Assembly (NCBI GenBank): GCA_002710905.1
Contig: PAJB01000001.1
Span: 1 to 12,040, forward strand
DNA length: 12,040 nucleotides
DNA from: Chloroflexota bacterium
GTDB taxonomy: Bacteria; Chloroflexota; Dehalococcoidia; UBA2979
Direction: 5' to 3'
How positions within the stretch are numbered: position 1 is the first letter of the stretch; each line of letters begins with the position of its first letter. This document shows, one piece after another, positions 7,790 through 12,040 of this stretch. The translations under genes were made by a program, and so were the position numbers. Below the pieces are notes generated by a model, which did not search any database, was not told the DNA's origin, and saw only the letters and a list, made by a program, of their open reading frames with translations.

Positions 7790-8365
7790 CTATACTGTTG
7801 TGTAGGTTTTGATTGGACGATTTCGTCCTCTTGTCCTCCTTGTGTTGGTCTTGATAGTATTGTTAGCAGATTCGAAGGGTGCTAGATTGAACCAGCTGAC
7901 TTCTGCCTTGATCTCTTTGCCCATGAAGTCGATGAGAATTCGGACCCGCGTTTTATCAGACATAGAATGCTGGACTACAGTTCCAACAGTAGATAAACCA
8001 TATGATTCCAGAAGCACTTTTTCCCCTACGTGGTAAGTTCTCCAGACTCCTTCTTGCTGGTTTATTTCATTTACTTTATTTTGCAATTGATCCATGAAAT
8101 CATCTGATATTTCTGCTGGCATGCCATCCGTTCTCAAGAAATCTATGATGCCCTTTACTCGATTTAGTATTGATGAAGACTCTTCTAAATCTATTATTTG
8201 TATAAACATGTATCCATTAAACAGAGGTTTATGGCGCCATTTGCTTGGATCCGTGGAATGTTTAAGCATGGGATAGTAGGTTTTGATTCCAAAGAGTGAG
8301 AGCTCTTGTTGTATATAACTTGCATCGTTGCTTCGTATTTTTAATATGTGCCACACAGGAATCAC
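7790..8365 (-). CDS. NusG-family specialised transcription antiterminator (RfaH/UpxY-like)
   Basis: A 191-residue NusG paralogue. The N-terminal NGN domain runs from about 3 to 98: VWHILKIRSND, KTYYPM (28-33), KPLFNGYMFIQ (46-56, compare PLFPGYVFV of NusG) and VKGIIDFLRTDGMPAEIS (70-87). A KOW domain follows (about 109-162) with YHVGEKVLLESYG, a GTVVQ turn, and RILIDFMGKEIKAEVSW. The last ~25 residues are a basic tail (TRRTRGRNRP). NusG-family proteins bind the RNA polymerase clamp helices; operon-specific paralogues such as RfaH, UpxY and LoaP suppress pausing and termination in long polysaccharide operons. Position as second gene, directly before the biosynthetic genes, fits this role. The start is GTG at 8363-8365, sharing one base with the previous stop (TAGTG) and preceded by GAGGGG. 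This is unlikely to be the housekeeping NusG, which normally sits beside secE and rplK. Confidence 0.87.
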   Translation of the reverse strand: MIPVWHILKIRSNDASYIQQELSLFGIKTYYPMLKHSTDPSKWRHKPLFNGYMFIQIIDLEESSSILNRVKGIIDFLRTDGMPAEISDDFMDQLQNKVNEINQQEGVWRTYHVGEKVLLESYGLSTVGTVVQHSMSDKTRVRILIDFMGKEIKAEVSWFNLAPFESANNTIKTNTRRTRGRNRPIKTYTTV

Positions 8366-9003
8366 TAATTCCCCTCTACAGGTTTGCCATCTAGAGTAAA
8401 AGCCACTATTTTATTCCCAGGAACAGTAGGTTCTAGGATGTTGAAAGCATTATCGATTGAACCCATCTCCGCAAAGAATATTTTGTCAAAGTCTCGGAGG
8501 CCAGTTTTTGTAACCTTATTTACATGCATTCCTAAGAATTTTTGCCCGTATTCTGGTTCAATGGCAAATGTTTGTATATCTTCGACGCCATGGTTTTTGA
8601 GTGCTAAGTAAACTAGTTCGGCAAAATCACCACTCCCGATGATTGCTATTCTTGATTCAAGATGAAGCGAAGTGAGTGCAAGGTCGGTTCTTATAGACTC
8701 CTTAATAACGTTGTAGTTAGATATTGTCCTGATTATATATTTTTGAGTTAGGTTGATTTTATGGCTTATACCTTCTGGAGTCAGGTTGTAAAGCCATCTT
8801 TTCCAGCCAGCTTGTGTAGCTTTGATGTATCCTTTTTGCGCTAGATTCTTGACAAGCACATTCGTTAACCCCAGGGCTATTCCAATGTTTTTGGACAGCT
8901 GTCTCTGGGTTATTTCTGGATTCGATTCGATTTGCTCAAGAGCTAGCATTTCTCGCTCACTCACATTGTCGAACGAATCGTTCTGTTCATGAACGGAACG
9001 CAT
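8365..9003 (-). CDS. EPS-associated MarR-type winged-helix regulator fused to a Rossmann-like domain
   Basis: A 212-residue protein with two parts. Residues about 15-85 form a winged helix: MLALEQIESNPEITQRQLSK, then GIALGLTNVLVKNLAQKGYI as the recognition region and YNLTPEGISHK as the wing. This pattern matches the small MarR-like regulators found at the head of exopolysaccharide operons (the EPS-associated MarR family). After a helical linker (85-115), residues 117-205 start with RIAIIGSGDFAEL (GxGxxAE), resembling the nucleotide- or CoA-binding N-terminal domain of PglD-like and CoA-binding proteins, so the regulator may sense a small ligand or nucleotide sugar. It is the first gene of the operon, directly behind the promoter at 9010-9038, and its stop overlaps the GTG of the NusG-like gene. 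A later ATG (codon 19) would also leave the DNA-binding domain whole. The ligand-sensing role is inference. Confidence 0.8.
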   Translation of the reverse strand: MRSVHEQNDSFDNVSEREMLALEQIESNPEITQRQLSKNIGIALGLTNVLVKNLAQKGYIKATQAGWKRWLYNLTPEGISHKINLTQKYIIRTISNYNVIKESIRTDLALTSLHLESRIAIIGSGDFAELVYLALKNHGVEDIQTFAIEPEYGQKFLGMHVNKVTKTGLRDFDKIFFAEMGSIDNAFNILEPTVPGNKIVAFTLDGKPVEGN

Positions 9004-9009
9004 AATCTA

Positions 9010-9038
9010 ATAATAATAGTGCGTTTAATTGATGTCAA
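9010..9038 (-). promoter_or_regulatory. Promoter of the polysaccharide operon, predicted leaderless
   Basis: On the minus strand a perfect TTGACA (-35, 9033-9038) is followed after 17 bases by TATTAT (-10, 9010-9015). Only six bases (TAGATT) separate the -10 box from the ATG at 9001-9003, so transcription should begin at or within a base of the start codon and leave no 5' leader or Shine-Dalgarno. A copy of TATTAT shifted by three bases exists but would put the -35 spacing at 14. Confidence 0.7.
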
Positions 9039-9040
9039 TT
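9027..9040. promoter_or_regulatory. Palindrome over the -35 box, possible operator
   Basis: AATTGA-TG-TCAATT is a 6-bp inverted repeat with a two-base centre. It covers the whole -35 hexamer of the polysaccharide-operon promoter. A dimeric winged-helix protein bound here would block RNA polymerase; the first gene of the operon encodes such a protein, so autoregulation is plausible. The half sites are A+T-rich, and a chance palindrome cannot be excluded. Confidence 0.4.
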
Positions 9041-9140
9041 CATTTTGGCATGAGTTGGGGCTGGTTTATTTGATTTGTTAGATATATATGTGAAACTAAG
9101 ATAAAATGCAGAGAATGCAACAAACTATAGGACGGATACT

Positions 9141-10178
9141 ATGTCTGAAGTTAGATTAACCGAATTATCTCATTGCGCTGGTTGAGCGGCAAAAATTAAT
9201 CAAGAAGATCTGGTTCAGATCTTGAGCAAACTTCCTAAAATAAGTCATCCAAACTTGATTGTGGGTTCAGAAACTGGAGATGACGCTGCTGTTTATAAAT
9301 TAGATAAAGATACAGGATTGGTGTTTACTGTGGATTTTTTCCCTCCTATAACAGATGACCCTTATCAATATGGTGCCATATCTGCAGCTAATTCTCTTAG
9401 TGATGTATATGCCATGGGAGGGAAGCCATTGTTGGCGCTAAATGTGGTTGGATTCCCAGCACACTTAGACAATGATATATTGGCAAATATTTTGAAAGGT
9501 GGATACGATAAAACCATAGAATCTGGATGTCTTTTGGCTGGTGGACATACAGTAGATGATCCAGAACCAAAATATGGGTTGGCAGTCGTAGGGATTGTTC
9601 CTCCAAATGATACTGTATCAAATAAAGGAGCCAAACCAGGAGATTCATTGGTGTTAACAAAGGCCATAGGTACTGGGATTATTACTACTGCAGGTAAACA
9701 AATGAAAGCTCCCGATTCCGTGATAGACGACGCTGTCACAATAATGAGTACTTTGAATAAAAATGCAAGTGAAGTGATGATGGAAGTAGGGGTTAATTCT
9801 TGTACAGATATAACCGGATTTGGCTTGATGGGGCATTTGATGTCAATGATGAAGGCCAGTTCTTGCACCGCTAACATAAATTCAAATGATATTCCGGTTA
9901 TAGAAGGCACTTGGGATTTACTAAAAGAAGGCATTTTGCCAGGTGGAACGATGCGGAACAAAGACAGTGTTGAGTCCGGTATTCAATGGCATGACAACTT
10001 GAGTGAAGAATCAAAATTATTGTTATGTGACGCGCAAACTTCTGGAGGATTACTTATTTCGGTTTCAGAAGACAAAACTGATGAATTATTGAATAAACTC
10101 ATCGAAAATGGAGTGAAATCTTCTGCTCTTATTGGTACCATCAAAGCTCAAGAATCAGCTTTTATTGAAGTGAAATAA
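9141..10178 (+). CDS. selD: Selenide, water dikinase (selenophosphate synthetase), selenocysteine-containing
   Basis: SelD makes selenophosphate from selenide and ATP, the selenium donor for selenocysteine and selenouridine synthesis. Reading from ATG 9141-9143 gives MSEVRLTELSHCAGUAAKI, where U15 is an in-frame TGA (9183-9185) at the position of the catalytic Cys17/Sec of known SelD proteins; the essential Lys follows at 18. The frame stays open to TAA at 10176-10178, giving 345 residues, the usual family length. The AIRS/PurM fold motifs are all present: GDDAAVY (46-52, metal-binding Asp), TVDFFPPITDDP, AANSLSDVYAMGGKP, GGHTVDDPEPKYGLAVVG, TDITGFGLMGH and CDAQTSGGLL. Treating TGA as stop would leave a headless ORF from TTG 9222 without the catalytic residue. 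AGGA lies 8 bases before the ATG. The molybdoenzyme gene follows after 10 bases. SelA, SelB and tRNA-Sec must be encoded elsewhere. Confidence 0.96.
9183..9185 (+). other. In-frame TGA decoded as selenocysteine (SelD residue 15)
   Basis: The TGA sits inside the conserved SelD active-site segment HCAG-U-AAKI. Both flanks match the family in the same frame, and the hairpin expected for recoding follows at 9205-9223. Known SelD enzymes carry Cys or Sec exactly here. Confidence 0.93.
9205..9223 (+). promoter_or_regulatory. Bacterial SECIS element of selD
   Basis: AAGATCTG-GTT-CAGATCTT forms a perfect 8-bp stem with a 3-base loop, starting 20 bases after the TGA. If the closing G-C is opened, the apex reads GGUUC and contains the GGU that SelB recognises in bacterial SECIS hairpins such as E. 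coli fdhF. The apex lies about 27-30 bases from the TGA, farther than in fdhF (about 19-21) but still in a workable position. The hairpin lies inside the coding region and encodes part of EDLVQIL. Confidence 0.8.
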
Positions 10179-10181
10179 GGA

Positions 10182-10188
10182 GATTGTT
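10182..10188 (+). promoter_or_regulatory. Gap between selD and the molybdoenzyme gene, with ribosome site
   Basis: The 10-base gap after the selD stop reads GGAGATTGTT, and with the last bases of the stop it forms TAAGGAG. The AAGGAG core lies 7 bases before ATG 10189, supporting that start and cotranscription with selD. Confidence 0.6.
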
Positions 10189-10800
10189 ATGAAAAGACCA
10201 GATCAAATAAGACAAGTTCCTGAACACCTACAAGGGGACCGAACTCCTCCAGGACAATTCTTAACGGAAAAATTCCCTATATTGACCTATGGAGAAACTC
10301 CAAAATTAGATCTGTCTACGTGGCAGATGAAAATGTACGGTTTGGTAGAGAATGAAGTTGTAATTAATTGGCCAGAATTTTTGGAGTTGCAGTGGGAGAA
10401 AGTAACGGCTGATTTTCATTGTGTAACGCAATGGAGTCATCTTGATAACATGTGGGAAGGAGTTCTTTTTTCTACTGTTGCCGCATTGTGTAAGCCAACC
10501 GCTAATGCGAAATTTGTGATGGCTCATTGTTATGGAGGGTACACTACCAATCTTCCGTTAGATTTGTGTATATCTGAGGGTATTCTAGCTCATAAAAGAG
10601 ACGGTGAACCTATTGGAGAAGGGAATGGGTGGCCACTAAGGTTAGTCGTTCCAAGCAAGTATGCTTGGAAAAGTGCTAAATGGATTAACGGTATTGAGTT
10701 TATGGAGAACGATGAACTAGGTTTTTGGGAGAGAAACGGGTATAACAATAATGCCGATCCGTGGAAAGAAGAACGCTTTTGGTCTAGCCTGTCAAGTTAA
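10189..10800 (+). CDS. Sulfite-oxidase-like molybdopterin-dependent oxidoreductase, short cytoplasmic form
   Basis: A 203-residue protein consisting of just the molybdopterin-binding domain of the sulfite oxidase/YedY (MsrP) superfamily. The segment ADFHCVTQWSHLDNMWEGV (74-92) carries the expected molybdenum-ligand Cys78. It is followed by HCYGGYTTNLPLD (113-125), AHKRDGEPI (134-142), GWPLRLVVPSKYAWKSAKWI (147-166) and the terminal GFWERNGY...ADPWKEERFW. There is no Tat signal, heme domain or dimerisation domain, so it should be a soluble cytoplasmic enzyme needing a partner for electrons. Proteins of this size are usually annotated as sulfite-oxidase-like oxidoreductases of unknown substrate. 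It follows selD by 10 bases with AAGGAG before the ATG. The link to selenium is only positional. Confidence 0.87.
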   Translation: MKRPDQIRQVPEHLQGDRTPPGQFLTEKFPILTYGETPKLDLSTWQMKMYGLVENEVVINWPEFLELQWEKVTADFHCVTQWSHLDNMWEGVLFSTVAALCKPTANAKFVMAHCYGGYTTNLPLDLCISEGILAHKRDGEPIGEGNGWPLRLVVPSKYAWKSAKWINGIEFMENDELGFWERNGYNNNADPWKEERFWSSLSS

Positions 10801-10846
10801 TTTACACATTTTAGCCTATTGTTTTTTTGTTTCTCGTATCACTAAC
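10801..10846. other. Intergenic T-rich stretch after the molybdoenzyme gene
   Basis: A run of seven T (10822-10828) stands about 20 bases after the stop codon, but no convincing GC-rich stem precedes it. It may end the selD transcript weakly, or transcription may continue into the hspR operon. Confidence 0.3.
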
Positions 10847-10867
10847 CTTGACACGCATTGTATCAAG
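10847..10867. promoter_or_regulatory. HAIR-type inverted repeat, HspR operator
   Basis: CTTGACA-N7-TATCAAG spans 21 bases, the same 7+7+7 geometry as the HspR-associated inverted repeat (CTTGAGT-N7-ACTCAAG) described in Streptomyces and other bacteria. The outer five bases of both arms (CTTGA/TCAAG) match fully; the inner two differ. It overlaps the -35 box and most of the spacer of the hspR promoter, so HspR binding would shut off the operon. The protein encoded immediately downstream is HspR, which makes autoregulation likely. Confidence 0.8.
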
Positions 10868-10876
10868 TTATATGAT
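10848..10876 (+). promoter_or_regulatory. Promoter of the hspR-grpE-dnaK operon
   Basis: A consensus TTGACA (10848-10853), a 17-base spacer and TATGAT (10871-10876) form a strong housekeeping-type promoter. Transcription should begin near 10883, leaving about 20 bases before the ATG. Strong intrinsic activity combined with an overlapping operator fits derepression on heat shock. Confidence 0.8.
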
Positions 10877-10904
10877 TTAGTTAAGTAAGACTAGAGTAGT
10901 TGAT

Positions 10905-11375
10905 ATGACTAATAGGCGACAAATTCATATAAGATTTACCGGTCAACAGACAGAATCTTTTCCTCCGTTGGAGCCTGATGAATTAATTGGCAATATTTCG
11001 GATGACGATGAGAGGGTAGAATCAGGGGATGTTGAAGGACTATACGTAATAAGTGTAGCTGCTAGGATCCTAGAAATGCATCCTCAAACTTTACGCAAAT
11101 ACGAGCGTCTTGGATTAGTAAATCCCAATAGAACCATTGGTATGTTGCGGTTATATTCCAGAGAAGACATACGTAAACTTATGGTTATTAAGCATCTAAT
11201 GGAGAATGTGGGATTGAACTTGTCTGGAGTGGAGTTTGTTTTGTCTATGATTGGAAACCTCTCTGTTTTTAAAGAGCGAATGAACACTTTGATTTCGGGT
11301 GACAAAAATCTTGAGAATTTAAATCGAGAGTTAGATAATTTATTTGCTAGTTTTAATTTACCATTAGAAATATAG
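10905..11375 (+). CDS. hspR: HspR, MerR-family heat-shock repressor
   Basis: A 156-residue repressor of chaperone genes. Residues 46-115 are the winged helix typical of HspR within the MerR family: LYVISVAARILEMHPQTLRKYERLGLV, then NRTIGMLRLYSREDIRKL and a helix ending in GLNLSGVE. The block with HPQTLRKYER, RLYS and LNLSGVE distinguishes HspR from other MerR proteins. A variable coiled region follows. The N-terminal ~45 residues (acidic, ISDDDERVESGDVEG) extend beyond the usual HspR start. No other ATG lies before the DNA-binding domain, so ATG 10905 is kept, although its ribosome site is weak. HspR binds HAIR sites, with DnaK acting as corepressor in Streptomyces. Its own promoter carries such a site, and grpE begins 14 bases after its stop, so it should repress its own operon. 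Confidence 0.92.
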   Translation: MTNRRQIHIRFTGQQTESFPPLEPDELIGNISDDDERVESGDVEGLYVISVAARILEMHPQTLRKYERLGLVNPNRTIGMLRLYSREDIRKLMVIKHLMENVGLNLSGVEFVLSMIGNLSVFKERMNTLISGDKNLENLNRELDNLFASFNLPLEI

Positions 11376-11389
11376 GAAAGTCAGAATAT

Positions 11390-11944
11390 ATGGCAGACGA
11401 CCAAGAATTACAAAAAGAACCTGAGGACTCACAAACAGATTCAATTGAAATAAATGTTGAATCTATGACTGTAGAACAATTAAAGGAAGCACTAGAAACC
11501 CAGAAAGAGTCTACTTCTGCTCAGTTAGAGTCTACTCAAAGGGCACAGGCTGAATTAGCTAACTATAAAAAACGTTCAGAGGAACAAAGAATAGCTGAAA
11601 TACAATTCTTAAACGCAAGTTTGCTTGCAAAGTTACTTCCGGTGTCTGATGAATTCGAGATTGCTATTCAGTCAATTGATACAGCTGGTACAGAGTCACA
11701 ATGGATCGAAGGAATAAAGTTAATACATAAAAAATTAGAAGTGTTTTTAGCGTCAGAAGGCGTGTCTAAAATTGAATGTCAAGGAGAGATTTTTGATCCT
11801 TTACAACATGAGGCTCTTAGTACTGAAGAGACTAATGAATACGAATCCGGTGTTGTCACAAAAGTATTAAGAAATGGATATAAACTTAGAGATCGTGTTA
11901 TTCAACCTGCACAAGTGGTAGTAGCAAAACCGATCTCAAATTAA
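11390..11944 (+). CDS. grpE: GrpE, nucleotide exchange factor of DnaK
   Basis: A 184-residue cochaperone that releases ADP from DnaK. The first ~25 residues are acidic and disordered. A long coiled-coil helix spans about 26-80 (VEQLKEALETQKES through AELANYKKRSEEQR), followed by a four-helix dimerisation region (LLAKLLPVSDEFEIAIQS) and the C-terminal beta domain with FDPLQHEAL (135-143), GVVTKVLRNGYKLRDRVIQPA (154-174) and VVVAK. The NYKKR and GYKLRDRVIQPA stretches are the family signatures. Length is typical. An AGGAAAG purine site lies about 9 bases before the ATG. It sits 14 bases after hspR and 25 bases before dnaK, so the three should be one transcript controlled by HspR. Confidence 0.95.
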   Translation: MADDQELQKEPEDSQTDSIEINVESMTVEQLKEALETQKESTSAQLESTQRAQAELANYKKRSEEQRIAEIQFLNASLLAKLLPVSDEFEIAIQSIDTAGTESQWIEGIKLIHKKLEVFLASEGVSKIECQGEIFDPLQHEALSTEETNEYESGVVTKVLRNGYKLRDRVIQPAQVVVAKPISN

Positions 11945-11969
11945 CAAATTAAGAAGAGGTAAAACAATC

Positions 11970-12040
11970 ATGGCGAAAGTATTAGGGATAGATTTAGGGA
12001 CTACTAACTCGGTAGCTGCGGTTATAGATGCAGGAGATCC
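11970..12040 (+). CDS. dnaK: DnaK (Hsp70), N-terminus only, cut by window edge
   Basis: Only the first 23 complete codons are inside the window, but they read MAKVLGIDLGTTNSVAAV, the phosphate-1 loop of the Hsp70 ATPase domain and one of the most conserved segments known. AGAGGT lies about 10 bases before the ATG as ribosome site. DnaK is the ATP-driven chaperone served by GrpE and, in HspR systems, the corepressor that ties repression to folding load. The rest of the gene, and possibly dnaJ, would lie to the right of the window. Confidence 0.95.
   Translation, partial: MAKVLGIDLGTTNSVAAVIDAGD

Noticed and set aside
7790..8365. Housekeeping NusG
   Set aside because: It sits in a polysaccharide operon rather than with secE/rplK, is diverged from NusG at the motifs and carries a basic tail, so a specialised paralogue fits better.
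9079..9107. Promoter for selD using TAAAAT at 9102-9107
   Set aside because: The -10 is acceptable but no -35 hexamer lies at 16-18 bases (best is TTAGAT-like, three matches), so it is not strong enough to list as a feature.
9365..9961. 198-residue open frame on the minus strand inside selD
   Set aside because: It lies opposite a strongly conserved gene, shows no recognisable domain and has no promoter or ribosome site; it reflects codon use of selD.
9222..10178. SelD beginning at TTG 9222 as a complete 318-residue protein
   Set aside because: It would lack the catalytic Cys/Sec and Lys. The upstream frame from ATG 9141 encodes exactly the missing N-terminus with one TGA at the Sec site.
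10801..10846. Intrinsic terminator after the molybdoenzyme gene
   Set aside because: Seven consecutive T are present but no stem of useful strength precedes them.

Overview
The window shows an A+T-rich bacterial chromosome segment packed with genes, with two divergent blocks meeting near 9004-9140. The organism uses selenocysteine (a selD with an in-frame TGA), regulates chaperones with HspR and a HAIR-type operator, and uses mostly ATG starts with -35/-10 promoters close to TTGACA/TATAAT. HspR control plus a Sec-containing SelD in a low-G+C genome, with no recognisable outer-membrane genes in view, is compatible with an uncultured Chloroflexota-like or another deep-branching lineage. The taxonomic guess is inference only and weak.

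Left block (minus strand, transcribed from about 9003 down past position 1): a surface-polysaccharide operon. In order of transcription it holds an EPS-associated MarR-type winged-helix regulator fused to a Rossmann-like domain; a specialised NusG paralogue (RfaH/UpxY type); a UDP-HexNAc-type nucleotide-sugar 6-dehydrogenase; a UDP-glucuronate-4-epimerase-like SDR; a KdsB-family cytidylyltransferase; a D-2-hydroxyacid dehydrogenase; a GT2 glycosyltransferase; a GT-B / CDP-glycerol-phosphotransferase-like enzyme; and an ABC exporter (TM domain plus ATPase) cut by the window edge. Nearly all junctions are overlaps or gaps of 1-9 bases (TAATG, TAGTG, ATGA), indicating translational coupling. The exception is a 117-base gap before the dehydrogenase, which can form stem-loops. 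The operon promoter appears to start the mRNA almost exactly at the first ATG (leaderless) and carries a palindrome over its -35 box.

Right block (plus strand): selD (9141-10178), whose catalytic residue is encoded by TGA at 9183-9185 and followed by a perfect 8-bp hairpin with a GGU-containing apex (bacterial SECIS). Conventional ORF calling truncates this gene. A short cytoplasmic sulfite-oxidase-fold molybdoenzyme follows in the same transcript. Next is a heat-shock operon, hspR-grpE-dnaK (dnaK cut at the right edge), with a strong promoter overlapped by a CTTGACA-N7-TATCAAG inverted repeat that matches the HAIR architecture, so HspR probably represses its own operon.

There is no RNA gene, insertion sequence or CRISPR array in the window, and no stretch over 300 bases without a gene. 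The least ordinary elements are the Sec-SelD with its CxxU motif, the two-gene regulatory head of the polysaccharide operon, and the unassigned cytidylyltransferase/hydroxyacid-dehydrogenase/phosphotransferase set, which may activate and polymerise an acidic sugar or a sugar-like acid.
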